From: Emydura subglobosa
Lineage: Eukaryota > Chordata > Testudines > Chelidae
Direction: 5' to 3'
Assembly: GCA_007922225.1 (NCBI GenBank)
Contig: ML679962.1
Coordinates: 30,301,563 to 30,365,562, forward strand
DNA: 64,000 bases
The notes beneath the pieces are model-generated. The model was not told the origin of the DNA, made no database searches, and saw only the letters and a list, made by a program, of their open reading frames with translations. Shown here one piece after another: positions 47,891 through 60,685 of this stretch (position 1 is its first letter; each line of letters begins with the position of its first letter). Both the position numbers and the translations under genes were made by a program.

Positions 47891-49002
47891 ATAATAATGC
47901 CGCTAATAAGGATTTAATCCTACAGATCATTTTTTATTTAAGTACTTTGATTATAACGATTATTTATTCTTACAGTGCACTTTTCATACCAGCAATACCA
48001 AGTACCATGACAATTATTAAAGCTAAAGAAACCAGAGATACATAAAATAGCAAGCTTATGAGACTGCCGATGTGCTGATCTTATTAAATAAACATTAACA
48101 AAAAATGGAGCTGTAAAAGAGATTTCCAAGTAAGAATCTGAGGCTGTGTACGCAGGAGTGGAGGGGTCTGCATGTCAATGTCACTTCCGTTGTCAGTCTA
48201 GCAAAGCAAAGAAAAGAATAATAAATAATACTTAGCATCTATACAGTGCTTTGTGGCCAAATCCTCAGCTGGTATAAATGGGTGAAATGCTAATGGATCT
48301 TAAATTGCTGTCCAACAGTAAATAAACACCTGATATGTCTTTGTACATGGTGACTACAATCTGCATTAGGAGGGGGGTAGATATGGTCAGTGCTTAGAAA
48401 CTGTAGTGATGGTCTCTATAGAAAAATCTAAACAAGACAGATTACACAGGTTAATTGAGATCCCACAGATCTTTGTTGTCTGTATCATCTAGGATTTAGG
48501 TTCAGGAGAGATGCTTCCCCTGCAATTAATCCGAAAGCTGAAGTACGACCTAAGTTAATTTCCATTGACATTCCTACTGAGCCAATAGGAGGAGGAATTC
48601 AGCTGGTTCAAAAGAACCGCCATTAAGAAAGAAATTAAACTGAAAGGGTCCCACTGGAATCAGGAATTATTATGGGGAGAGCAATTTTCTCATTAAAACA
48701 ATCCCTACACCTTATTCATATCCTGCACAGACCATTTCAATGGTGTGGTTTTATTGTGACACCAGAACGAAATGTGTGGAGAAATGTGAGAGAGGGGAGA
48801 GGTCCTTAAACTAAGCTTTACGAGAGATTCAGATATAAATGGCAAACACCTACAGTGACTTGCGACAGTGACTGGTTCACAGGGCTTCACAGTGATGAGT
48901 CCAGATGCTATTATTTAGGAAGGTGGACAGCGTAGCACTAGGTTTTGGGAAGAGTTGTATGGGAATGGTTAGCTGCATGGGCACCAGGTGAACTGCCCAT
49001 TA

Positions 49003-49550
49003 GGGGAGACTAGCCTACGGCTCTTCCCTTTCCGCCTGAGGCCATGCCCCTCTCACCGCTGCCCAGAGCTGCCCCCCTACTGCAGCTGGAGAAGGAGCCC
49101 TATCTCACTCCAGAGCCTGACAGGGTGGCCCAAGACCCCCAAAATCCTCCTGACCAGCAGCCCCAGCCGCGTGTGGCCCTGACTGCCCCAAAGCACCACC
49201 CAGGCGGCTTGAGCCAGCACCAACCGAGGCATGCGTGGCCCCAGGCACCCCAGAGCACTGACCAGCCAGTCCCAGCCATGCCTGCCGGCGGCACCAGCCA
49301 CCACAGAGCACCGGCCAGGCAGAGTCCCTACCGGACAGCCTCAGCACCTGGTGGTTCTGGGCGGCCCCAGCCGCCTTGGAGCACTAACCAGGTGGTCCAA
49401 GCGGGTGGCCCGGACCAATGGCTGGCTCGCCCGCCCCCTCCAGCCTCACCGCGTTCAGGGCAGTCTGAGGGCGGGAAGCTGCTGCAGCACTGGCGAAGCA
49501 GCAGGAGGGGCAGGCCAAGCCTGGCTGTTTGGGAAGGCTAAGCCTTCCCC
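49003..49550. mobile_element. GC-rich element with degenerate minisatellite
   Basis: This block is much richer in G and C than any other part of the window. Near its edges the left sequence ggggagactagcct and the right sequence aaggctaagccttcccc are roughly inverse, which suggests a non-autonomous DNA transposon. The interior repeats a motif of the type 'agcac(c/t)..ccagg.gg' at 49,192, 49,216, 49,254, 49,307, 49,343 and 49,380, often 36-38 bp apart. A Pro-rich 165-codon frame (49,044-49,541) follows from the composition and shows no domain. Whether any of it is transcribed cannot be judged. Confidence 0.55.
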
Positions 49551-49591
49551 GGCCTATACTACCCAGTGCCCAGGGTTAGTTGGAAGAATTG

Positions 49592-49800
49592 CTGAAGCAT
49601 AAGAACGTAAGAATGGCCATCCTGGGCTGGATCAATGGTCCATCTAGCCCAGTATCTTATCTTCCAACAGTGGCCAATGCCAGGTGTTTCAGAGGGAATG
49701 AATAAACGGTAATCGTCAAGTGATCCATCCTGTCGGGCACTCCCAGCTTCTGGCAAACAGCAATCCCTGCCTATCCCGGCAAAGGAACCTATTTCAGGGG
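49592..49800 (-). pseudogene. CR1 LINE 3' end (antisense)
   Basis: The plus strand has 'gcataagaacgtaagaatgg', 'tccatctagcccagtatctt', 'cagtggccaatgccagg' and 'cccagcttctggcaaaca', which is the complement of the CR1 3' region. Confidence 0.85.
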
Positions 49801-52800
49801 ATTTTTTTATTTACACTGTTTGTTCCTAAATGATGGTTGCTTGAGGGGTTTGGAAAATGATTAAGTATAAAGATAGAGACATTAAAAAAAAGACTTCAAG
49901 TAGCTACAGGACAGTGAAATGACACATCTGATAAAGCAGAAGCCCAGCCCATGGACAGGGAATGTGTGTGTAGGTGGTAAGAAATAGCTGGCATGTTTTG
50001 AATAGATGCAGTGTAAACACTGTCTGAGGTTCATGGAAGGATTGAATTGAACTAACCATCGTTTTCTGAAGGGGATGAACAACAGTTAATTCTGAATAAA
50101 TATCAAGAGTTGCTTCTAGCAGCAGAAATCAAATGTTAACAGGCTGAGATATTAGTAGATCTAATGGAAGCTTTCTCCACTGCTAGTTGATCCTTGTCTA
50201 AACTAATTTGTGAACAAACAGAACAAAGGGCTGGCTGTTTCTCTGGGGACATTCATATTTTCTAACTCAAGAGTAAATTATGTTGAATGAGAATACAAAG
50301 TCATAAAACATCATCAAACTGTTAGCTCAGCAAGAGTTGTGGGGAAGATGTAGTAATCCACAATGTATTGCTAGTGCAATACATGATAAGCAGAGACAAT
50401 ATAAATCTGTGGGAAATTTTGGCCTGCAGAGATTTCCTCTCCAAGACTGCTATAATGTACAGAACATTTTGGGGCTGGGAGTGGCAGGGAAGTCAGATTT
50501 CCATTTTACTGGGCTGTACTTGGATTTCAATGCTAAATATCACTGTTACAAAGGGGGGAGGGGCTTAAAAAATAGGTCCACATTTCCAAAAGCATCCAAA
50601 TTTTGAAGGCCTCTATTTTAGGTGTCTAATTGTCACTCCTGGTGGCTGCAGAATGAGACACTTCTCCTACTGTAAAGCTCTCAATGGTACCAACACCAAT
50701 GGAGCTGTACTGGTGAAGTGTCTAACCCGAAATTTACATTCTAGAGAAAATAACAAAACCCAGAGAAAGAACCTCATTCCACAGGCCAACATGGATTTTC
50801 GGTGTGTACAGACATCTGCTGTTCCTAGGATTATCAAATAAATAGTGGCCTAATCATTATAGGCCTGATTGTGCGCCAGTGGAAATCAGTGGGAGTTTTG
50901 CCATAGTTTACCAAGGGAGCAGGATAGGGTCCTGTTGAAATCAAATCTGAAGTCACATATACCAACAAGGCTCTGAAAGAAATCTCCACAGCTCTTTTAG
51001 GTGTGCTTAGCTATGATGGACTTGGCAGTAGGTGGGCTTTTCAGACATGAGTTGGTCCATATTCAACCAATAGCTAGCACCTAATCTAAGGTTAGAATTG
51101 AGCATATGTATTCCGTTAATGGTCCCCTGCGCCGGCTGGCAAAGTGACCTCTCTCCTCAGTTTCTCTTTACCTCTGTGTACAAAGAATATCATCCTAAAT
51201 GAAACTTACATTATCAGGAGCACAGTTACCATATATTCGTGCCAGGAGATCACAGCTGTTAATCCAGAAGATAGTTCTATGATGGCTTACCCCAGACAGT
51301 GTTTTTCACAAAGGTTATACAGAATATCACACATAGGCCAAAGATTGTATAAGCCTTCGGCTGGAGCCTCACTGAAGTCATAATTACTTTAGCCGAAAAG
51401 TCAGATTCCAAAGGAAAGCAAGAGAGACTGCATGCATGTCAGTGAGGTGAACAGCATGCAACACACCTGATATGTGTTTGTGATACATATTAACCATATT
51501 ATACACGTTAGCTGTATAGTTAGATAGCATGGGGCGGTCACAATTTGGATGTGTCATGTAACTTTCCATGCAGTAGTAAGGTCTGCGTTCTGGAAAGTGG
51601 TAGAACAACAGAGTCAAAATGGGCTTCCTGAGGAAGTGAAGATTAGGAAGTGCTGAGGAGAGTTAAAGGACATGAAATTGGGATTATGGAGACCTGCAAG
51701 AGGCACAGCCTTCTTAGAGAAGTGTAGCTCCTCGCAGGAGAACCAGATGGAAGAGAAACAGACGGGCTATTTGTTAACATCAGTCTTGTTCAATTAACTC
51801 TTGGTAAAGCCAAAGCAATCGGCTTAGTGACAATTAGAAATCTTAAATCAGTGGTACCCGAATGGGCAGGGAATGAATATTTAGCAACTACAGATGTATC
51901 GTGAATGGCAGCAGCAGAACACAGCTAATTATTGATGGGCAGAATGTGGAATCGTTTACCTGGGAAAGTGAAGATTGTAAATGACTACAAACAGACTCTG
52001 TCTGGCGAAGGGCGGGACGTGCTTCCTACCAGTAAGATGTAGGTAATGATTCCCACCGCTAGATGGGTGATGGAAGTAAAATTCAATAAATAACCCCGTG
52101 AGTACTTGAGAATGTTCAGCAGCCTCCCACCTCTGATTTTACCATATTAATGACACAAAGGATTTTGTTCCATTGTACCTGTATGCTGAAGCTACTGTCA
52201 AACAGAAAATTGATCACAGGCATTGCTTTGTTTGCACTGAAGGTATCTATTTCCCCTTTCCTTTTCTATGATATCCAAAAGAATACTTTGCTCATGAAAG
52301 TCAATGTTGAAAGTATCTGAAAGTGAACTCTTGGTCTATCCTCAGGCAAGGTACTGTGTAGATTATCACAGGGCAAGTTTTTCATTCTGCATTAAAAAGT
52401 CTTCAGCCTTGACCTGGGAGAACGGCTCTTACCAAAAAGAAAGAGAAGAGGAATAACTCAGCCCCCCTACAGACCCAATGCTGTGTCTCTCCTGAGCAGA
52501 GACTTCAGTTATCAATATGAATATGGAAGTTTACTAGTTTTCTGCACTGGGCTACTGCTCACGACCAGAGCTGGTCTGAGATTAAACTCCCAGGGTGTAG
52601 CAGGGTGTAACTCTAGGGGAATGCAGTGGTGTAAATTCAGTGACTTGGGTAATGCTAAGGGATAGTTTTTCAGGGTGACATGCACCTCTTTCTTGTACCC
52701 GACAAGAACCTTGGTGCCCATCTCCCTGTGCATTCTTCTGAAAATGTACCCCCTTTAGCTTGAACGATGAGACAGGGAAGGAACTAGTTTGTTTCATTAA

Positions 52801-53149
52801 GGAGTTCTAGAAAAAATATAACTAAGAGGAGAAGCCTGCAAAGGGCATTTCCCATCCAGAAAAATAATGTAAAAGCCTAAATTCTGGTGTTATTCTAAAA
52901 GAATAAGTGTCTAAAGGATACACAATAATCTCCTCTCTACACTTGTGGAGGTCTACACTTTTGTAGCCCTGGGCTATGGTTGAGGAGTGCACAGTGCATC
53001 TCAGGAGGGGAGCTGCAAGGTCACCGTTGAACTCCCCTCATTCTGGGCTGGCCCTACAGCATAAATTAGCAGCCTTCAACACTGGCATTTGAACACCCAC
53101 TTTTTTTCAGCCCCTAGCGTCCTCTTTGTTCTAGCCATGCCCCTTACAT
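49801..53149. other. No gene recognised; one MITE
   Basis: A degenerate palindromic MITE is at 50,861-50,932 ('gtggaaatcagtgggagtt'). The rest looks unique. Several open frames below 90 codons have no resemblance. Confidence 0.45.
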
Positions 53150-53450
53150 CAGCGGAGATTTGTCTGGGGAAGGAGTTCACAGATTCCAGAACCAGTTGCT
53201 AAATCAGTCTGATGAATGGCTTATCTAACCTGTTTTTGCATAACTGCAGTAATGGTGTTTTTACCATCTCTCTTTGGAGTATATCGCTTTGATCAACTAT
53301 TCTTATTCTAAGACCTTTTTCCTAATATCAAATTAAATTCACTCTCCGCTAGCACTACTCAGCAGTTCCTACCATATTCTGCGTTTGTGACCAGTTCTAC
53401 TCTTTCATTTATGTTGTTGTTTTGAGGCTATTTATGAATCATCTGTTAAC
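53150..53450 (-). pseudogene. CR1 LINE C-terminal fragment (antisense)
   Basis: The complement reads 'gaatttaatttgatattagg', then 'aaaaaggtcttagaataaga' and 'caaaaacaggttagataagc', which tracks the CR1 '..RFRLNLRKNFL..' and '..FKRRLD' coding region as seen at 41,380-41,500. It is highly diverged. Confidence 0.6.
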
Positions 53451-53467
53451 CCCAGGAGATGATCTAA

Positions 53468-53537
53468 GGACCAGATGTGATACCCATTGAACTCAGTGGA
53501 AAGACTCCCTTTGACCTGAATGGCATTGGATCAGGAC
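53468..53537. mobile_element. Palindromic MITE (aggaccagatgtgat group)
   Basis: Ends ggaccagatgtgataccca and 'ggcattggatcaggac' are inverse; the centre has 'ttgaactcagtggaaag'. Left flank TAA. Confidence 0.55.
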
Positions 53538-54062
53538 TTGAAATATGTGGCTAGATTCATTAAATGGTTAATGGGTAGATATATGTTGTATTGTTTGAGA
53601 TTAATGGATAAATGGCATTTCAGATAATTAAACTGTGATTCTTATAGATAACTGGCCCCAAATTTTATTATGTTAAAATTGTCACCCGGTAGAAATAGCA
53701 CAATTTGAAATTGTGATTTTTTTAAATAATGGTTTTCTGGAAGTATTGAAATGTGGTCACTGTTACTAGCCCTGGCCATCATTTCTACACAGGACTTTCA
53801 ATACGAACAAACAGAAATGGCCTCTGTTTATGAAAACTTGAAAGACAATATCTCCCTGGTTTTCCTGTGGTGCTGGAATGGCGAAGAAATCAACCGTCAC
53901 TGAACAACATTAAACTACAGAATGCAATTTTGTGGTTTTCTGATTCTTATCGGTCACATTGGGATGGCCTCTTGGGAGTCAACAGCACCGCACCAATGCA
54001 CAAGCAGCGTGTGATCAGTATCAGGCCAAAATAAGTGTTACCCTAAATATGAACTTTGGTTG

Positions 54063-54142
54063 AGACTTTCAAAGGGGCCCAAGGGAGTCAGGCACCCATC
54101 TCCTACCGAAAGCCAGTGGAAGTTGGGTGCCTAATTATCTTA
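54063..54142. mobile_element. Palindromic MITE (aggcaccca...tgggtgcct group)
   Basis: 'gggagtcaggcacccatctc' on the left is inverse to 'gaagttgggtgcctaatt' on the right, around 'ccgaaagccagtgg'. Confidence 0.6.
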
Positions 54143-54663
54143 GCCTAGATCATATATTTCATTTAATTCAATAAAAACTTCTCTTCTGTTTATATTTTGG
54201 ACTAATCCCTGCCCTTTTTCAACCATAGCAATCTGGAAAAAATACACATTCAGGTATGTCTGACAGCTGAATACAAATGTGCTCATCATTCAAACCAAGC
54301 TATTATAAGCGAAAATAGAAATTGTTTCAAGGAAACGTGCATCATCCATACCCTGTAGTTTAAGATCAGAGGTCCCGAGTGTGCTAACTTGGAACTCTTG
54401 CTGGGTTACAGGCTACCAAAGTAAATCAGTCCTGCCAACTGTGAGATGCCCTGGAGTATATTGGAAGCACTTCACTATCCCTTAAAGTGACAGATTAAAA
54501 TCTCTTTTCCTTTAGAAATTTAAAGTGGTAACAAAGTTTACTCACTCCAATCCTCAAACAATTCCACTGGACTCACTTTCAATTCAGGATCTGATTCAAA
54601 ATTGTCCACTCTATTGTGCAAGCCCTCTACAGAGGCACTGTAGCCTAATTCATCGTCTTTGAA

Positions 54664-54751
54664 CCTAATTCTGATCTCACTTACACCAGTGAAAACCTGG
54701 AGTGAATCCACTGAAACTGAAGTTACTGTAGTGCAAGATCAGAAGCAGGCT
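54664..54751. mobile_element. Palindromic MITE (ctgatctcacttacacc group)
   Basis: The left arm 'cctaattctgatctcactta' with 'acaccagtgaaaacctggag' resembles the 57,695 copy. The right arm ends 'agatcagaagcagg'. Confidence 0.5.
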
Positions 54752-55531
54752 CTTTGTATCATGCTCTGCTGTTCTCCCTTCACTTCCCCATATCTAAAAC
54801 AATGGCTTTCTCTCTGCCCTCCCATATAATGCACTTTTGGTGGAAGAGCATCCTCCTCCTCCTCCTACTGTCTACTCTCTACAACAGTCTCCCAGCATCT
54901 CTCTGCTTTATCAGTTTTCCATCAGATTTCACATTTAAGCTGAAAATTAATGTTTTCTCACAGCCATGTACCTCCTAATTTCTCTATTATTGCAATTACG
55001 TATCTATGTAACTGTACTATTAAAGGCTGTAAAGCAGTTTGGGTTACAACATACATGAAAGACACTATACAAAATAAAGTTACATTGTATTGTGCTGATC
55101 TTTGATGAAGTAATTTACTGGGTGTGTGAACTAATGCAGTGTTTCTCAACCAGGGATCAGTTATTGCTGATTGGGAACTGGTGTCGGTATTGTCTTTGGG
55201 AAATAGGCTATATAAAAAAGTCCAAGAGAAACTGCTCCATCTTGAGCCCAATAAGCCAGTGGGAGTTTTGGTGCTGACTTCAATGGGAGGAGGATTGGAC
55301 CTTAGCTGAGACTACATATTCCAAACTACATTAAAAACAAAGCAGTGAGTACTAAGAATGTACTGGTTGGCACTGTTTCTCTGCCCCCTGCTACCTCCCA
55401 TGCCCTCTGAACAGAACTGGCAGGATTGGGCCCTACATCTCGGTAGCAGTAATGTCTCTTTTACAATTTTTCATGTGATTTCCATGGTTGCCTCACTTAA
55501 ATCTAAGATTTTGTTAAAGATGAACTGTAAA

Positions 55532-55753
55532 GATCTGGTGAAGACCGGGCAGCAGCAGCGGATGAAACCTTCAGGTCAATGGCAATGGTGGCCGGATAGC
55601 TGAAGGCGAGGTACTAATAGTTAGGAAAATGGCTTCAGTCACTACGCTTCCGACCCCCCAACCCGAAGGTGGCGAAGTATTTAGGCATGCGCCATAGGGG
55701 ATTGTCGCAACGGACCTTTGCTGTGTAGGCGAACTATTGATGATGATGATGAT
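55532..55753 (+). mobile_element. Short retroelement of unknown family with (GAT)n tail
   Basis: A 222-bp GC-rich block in AT-rich surroundings starts gatctggtgaagaccgggca and ends in a (GAT)n run at 55,739-55,753. It is bracketed by 13-bp direct repeats gatgaactgtaaa (55,519-55,531 and 55,754-55,766), as left by LINE-driven insertion. Part of the right copy (gatga) could be read as tail, so the duplication is at least 8 bp. I see no tRNA-like A and B boxes, so it may be a 5'-truncated LINE 3' end or a SINE of another origin. The microsatellite tail fits RTE-type mobilisation, which is inferred. Confidence 0.75.
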
Positions 55754-55769
55754 GATGAACTGTAAAAGT

Positions 55770-57690
55770 GGGATCTCTATCTTAAAACTTGTTTATAAGT
55801 TTCCAAAAGACTTAAAACAGAAATACATAGTTATAGTCGATTAAAAACATAATTATTTCTGTAGTTTACCAAAATGAGTGATATTCAGTAGCTTCCTCAC
55901 AGCCTGAAGAAATAAAAAAATTGTAACTGGTTGAAAATGACACCCTGACTGACCACACGGAATCCTTCATTGTCTCTCCTATTCATGAACAAGCACCTGA
56001 GTGCAAGTCATCAGAGAGGCAGATCCGTACAACCCTAAACTGAGCCTATGGATTTTCTCACTCCCTATGTGTTTGGAGAACAGTAACTGTGAAATACTGA
56101 ATGTGGTCAGTATACCATTTTCAGTCAGACCAAATGCCCCATGAACATCCAGCACTTCAGAGAGCAAACCTGGCCTGAACTCAAAGAAGCACTGCCGTTG
56201 GCTACACCAGATGTGGATCTGCTCCCATGAAAGCAGTCAGAATCTGCTCTGAATTCTGAATAGGCATTCCTGTGAATTTAACAGAAAATTCCTTACTGTT
56301 GGAAAAATCCATTTCTAAGAGGGTGCTAATAAGGATTCCCAACCTATCCACTACCTCAAAGAGTGCTGCTGGTTAAGACTTTAGAGATGTTCGACATAGG
56401 ACCTCAAAATGTTCTATGGGACAATCAATAGGTGGGATTTCTTCCACTGGCTCTTTCAGGTCATCTGTATGTCAAGGCAACCAGACAGGTTACTTAGGAG
56501 ACACTGAATCAATGGTAGAGGACAAAAGACAACAATAATGTCCTACCAGGCCAGAGAAAAGATGGGTATTTTTCCCTAGAGAAGTCTGAAATCCAGCTAG
56601 GTATATCAGCCTCTGTGCATAAGTGGGAGCAAAGGTGATTCCTAACCTCATATTGCAGGAGGGAACTATCTGATCATGACAATTGCCAGGCCCCACTTGA
56701 AGCCAAGTTCTAAAATGTTTGCAATCCTGTGTGCAGCGAATACCTGGAAGAGGCCGTTTGTCATGGTGGCCATGAGTTCCAGAGCAATCCCACAGTAAGA
56801 GGCAAAACAGCAACTCTCATCATGTGGACACTAAGTCACCCAAGACAATCAGCACAGGTGACTCCTGTAATGATGATCTGGCACTCAGAGTTTCTGGTAA
56901 GAGAGTATGCTTTCATTTAACAGTAAATGTGTCTAGCCCTTATGGGTCAGAAGATAACCTCAAAATGTGAACTGAATGTAAATGGATGCAATGTTGTCTT
57001 CCTGAGTCTGCTCTGCTGATAATCTCAAACAACAGCTCTGTGAGATGTGAACCGCCCCATTTATCTTAATGGGTTAATCTGGAAACCTAAAGATGACAAT
57101 TTAAATGTCAAAAATATTAATTATTGTACCACCCCTCATCTTAGCAGAAACATCCAGCAAATACATGTATCCATTAGCTCCAGATTGCCTTCTTCTACAA
57201 CTCAACAGGTGCCAGAAGCCACAACTGCCTCCTACCCAGGTTTCAAAACTTCCAACTTCATCTCTAACAATATTTATGAGGCCTTTATGCATTGTCAGTC
57301 CAAAAATCTGCAGCACACTGAAAACTGAAAATACAAGGGACAGTAGAAGATAAACTGAATTGAATATCAGAAGAAATAAAACGCTTCAGTTTCATATTTA
57401 ATTCATTAAAAATCTCCATCTTTTAATTTATGTGTCGCTGCCACAGAACTTCCAACCTCCTGCAACAGCGGGCCCCAGAATCCAGGCACCTTGCTGCAGA
57501 ATTTTGTTTCATCTTGCTGCAGAGGATATATAGACTAATTTTATTTTTTAAAAATCCAAAGAATTACATACTTTTTTTTAAAAAAAAAAACTCTTTGGAA
57601 ATCTCCATAAGCAAATTTTAAATTTTCAGCAACACCTTTGAAATTAATCTTTAAGAGAAATGGAGGGGTGTGGTTGAAAACACATGTGGA
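55770..57690. other. No gene recognised
   Basis: A hairpin-like A/T segment is at 57,556-57,600 (ccaaagaa against ctctttgg around T and A runs). No other structure recognised. Confidence 0.4.
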
Positions 57691-57694
57691 CTTA

Positions 57695-57775
57695 GGACCA
57701 GATTCTGATCTCATTTAACACCAATGTAAATCTGGAGTGACCCCAGAGAAGTTAATGGAGATCAGACTCCAGACC
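57695..57775. mobile_element. Palindromic MITE
   Basis: 'ggaccagattctgatctc' on the left and 'gagatcagactccagaccc' on the right, with 'aaatctggagtgaccccag' in between; TTA precedes it. Confidence 0.55.
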
Positions 57776-58510
57776 CATAGGTTTCTATATGCTGAATTTA
57801 GCTATCTGTCATGCCTGCGAGGTTATAACACCATCCTAAAAGAAGGTACATTAGATGATCAATGTTAAGGAGAGCGTTTCATTTAAAAGACCATCTTTTC
57901 CCATCAGACATGATAGTAGATTTATTATTTCAATATTATTGTTGAAACTAGAAGAGAGAGAAAAAATAAACAGGAACATATATTTTCATTTTATGACTGT
58001 GAACAACATTTCATACTGTAAACATATCTTGATCTATAACATTTACCCAGAAAAAAAATTATTTCAATACGGTCCTTATTGCTGGCTAGGCAGAGCCTCC
58101 CTAGAACATTGTGTTAATGATTAATATGAAGTCAGTGGAATTCCACAGTTGCTGAGAGTCTTGTGCCCAAGAATGAACTGCATTGCTAAATCAGCAAAGA
58201 CAGTTGTCAAGGTAACCTCTATGTAATCTATTTAACTGGCTCCCAAAACACCAATCAAGGTCAGATAACGCACTCAAGCACCATATGAACACACTCATAC
58301 GGCATAAAGCTTTGTATCAAGACAGCAGGGAGGAAAAAACCTCATTAGGAAGTAGGGGGGAAAAAAACCTAAATTCAGTTTTGAAAAGTGTTAATTAGGA
58401 TTGCAGTTAGCTTTGCAGGGAAAGTATGCCACTCTTCGGAACATGTCCTAGCTGTGTAAGAAGTAATTTCACTCCTGTTCAGTTTGAATGGAAATAGCCT
58501 TCCAGCCCTG

Positions 58511-58531
58511 GTAAATAAATAAATAAATAAT
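58511..58531. repeat. (AAAT)n microsatellite
   Basis: About five AAAT units. Confidence 0.85.
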
Positions 58532-59814
58532 AAAAGAAGGGCAGGCACTGGTAAATTATTCATTTCATTTATTGTTTTATTAATGCACAGATTTGTATTC
58601 ACTTTCTGATATGCAGTGCTGGTTTTGTTTTTCTATGCAATAGATTCCTGGATCACTTTACAACAAACTCCTTGGGCAATAGCCTTCCAGTAAAGGAGCC
58701 TCACTATTGTAATCCAGCACCTCTCTACAATAAACCGGTAACTCAGGCCCACTTAGGCTATTGGATCTCCCTTCTCATGACAGTTTTCCAACCCCATAGT
58801 GGTTCCTGGAAGAGGGAACTATCCCGCTGGATTTTCAGTCGTATTGATAGCTTGGCTTTGAAGTTAGGTCGCAAATATTTTTTTACCTTCTCCAGGTACA
58901 CATATGGATAGTTCTAACCAGGGCTGGCAAGTGTATTGGGGTCTGAACTGCTTTTTATTCTAACAATTGCTGTGCATACAGATTAGCATTCCTTGCTTGA
59001 TATTTACTGTTTTGCTTGTCTTGGAATGGGAACAGTAAGCACTATGAGAATTAAAAGGTTGTCTATTTCCCCTGGAGCTTCTGTGCCTTTGTCCTCTACT
59101 GAAAAGCTACCGTACTTTGTAACTTCTTATGGCCTGTACTTTTAAATCAATCACAACAGATATCCCTATGCCTCTTACAGTAAGAGCACACACCCAGGAG
59201 ACTATTTCCCCCTCTTTTTCCTTCAGTGTCCCAGAGCCATGCCAAATCAAGACACTGATCCTGTTCCACATTGATATCAATAGGTCCTGCCCTGGAAATT
59301 TAAAAATAACGAATCAAAGAAATATAAAAGGCAGTCAGAGGAAAGGCTGCATCAACACCTGTTGTGTTTGGACAGGAATTTTAGCCAACACTTTCTGTAA
59401 GGAAGAACCAAAATACTATTTGAAATGCCAGACATTAGTATGTGTCAGACTTTCTCTGACAGAACAATCCCTCGCCTTGGCCTGGGCCTGATCCCCGTGA
59501 GCCTGATCGTGAGAGCTTCTGATCACTGGCAACTTGCACTGAAGGAGAGTGAGGTAGAGTGTCTTACTCCTGCTGTAGCTCCTTGACATCAGGTAAAAGA
59601 GTCAGTGTTGCATAAAACCATGGACCTGGCCAAGGAAGAATTCCTCCAGTGTAAGAACTGAGGAAGACAAGTGCATGCCCTAACAAGCCATAGCATGTCT
59701 GGAGGGTGCCAAGAGCAGGAGGGACACGTTGGGACTTGGGTGATTCTGGGACTGGCTGCCATAACTTAGACAGTCCCCCCACAGCACAGAATCTCACCCT
59801 TAGTTTCTAATAGC

Positions 59815-60090
59815 CCAGCCCTGCCTAATATCATCTACCTAGGTATTTCTATGACCCCCATCACTGTAGTATCTGAGCACCTCACACACATTCATGGATT
59901 AACCCACACGACACAGCTGCTGGATATGCCCCCATTGTAAAGATGGGGAACTGAGGCACAGACAAATTAAGTGACTTGCCTAAGGTTGCACAAGAAGTCT
60001 GCAGCAGAGCCAACAATTGAACCCAAGTCTCCTGAGATCCAGCCCTAAACCTTAACCACAAGGCCACCTTCCTTCTCAGGAGCTGCTTGC
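59815..60090 (-). repeat. MIR/CORE-SINE, near full length
   Basis: On the minus strand the order is a tRNA-like head ('ccttgtggttaaggtttagg'), a B-box-like 'gggttcaattgttgg', then 'gctctgctgcagactt', 'aggcaagtcacttaa', 'ctgtgcctcagttcccc' and a tail that includes 'gtgaggtgctcagata'. The tail text 'catcactgtagtatctgagc' on the plus strand is common to turtle copies. It is the longest copy in the window. Confidence 0.85.
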
Positions 60091-60178
60091 AAGGTACTGT
60101 GCACCCCCAACACCTATTAATTTCATTCTTCAATGGGAGGTGGGGCACTCAGCACCTGGCAGAATCAGGCCCCTTAGT
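60091..60178. mobile_element. Palindromic MITE, right next to the SINE
   Basis: 'tactgtgcacccccaacacc' on the left against 'ggtggggcactcagcacc' on the right, around 'cttcaatggg'; ends 'ggcagaatcaggcccc' followed by TTA. Confidence 0.5.
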
Positions 60179-60685
60179 GTAAAAGGAGGGAACGTCTAGA
60201 TCTTGTTGAGCTTCAGAGACTGTGGCTGATTTCAAGAAATTGGGATTTTATGTCTAGGTTTTGACATGTCAGGCACAAAAGAAGGGGGCTGACAGCTAAT
60301 GAAGCTCTGAAACAATTACAGTAACTCTTCCATGATTAACTGAAATATACATTCGCAACAGTGGTCTTGCGCATAATAGAAGATGGACTTTCTATAATCC
60401 TGGCTCTTTTGTTCCACTGAGAACATTGATCTGACAGTGTAAATAAAGAAGGATAGGGCTATAGAAAAGGAGGGAAATTGAAGGACACTCATTTCTGATA
60501 GACACTATGTCTGAAGATGATTTATACAGTCAACAAATGTAAGATTGTGTTTTTTGTGCTTGCAAATATGGGCCAATATCCAAATCAAATAGGATTGTAG
60601 GTGTCTTTCTTTATGGCAAGGCCTGACATAATCTGATATTTCAGATTTGGGAAGCTGATTACTTCCCAAAAGAACTCAATTGCTT

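Noticed and set aside
49044..49541. 165-codon Pro-rich frame as a gene
   Set aside because: It follows from high GC content, which removes stop codons. Frames are open on both strands at the same place, and the block looks like a repeat element.
55137..55160. cagtgtttctcaacc as a complete hAT MITE
   Set aside because: Only the left terminus is visible; no paired right end or 8-bp duplication found in the next 400 bp.
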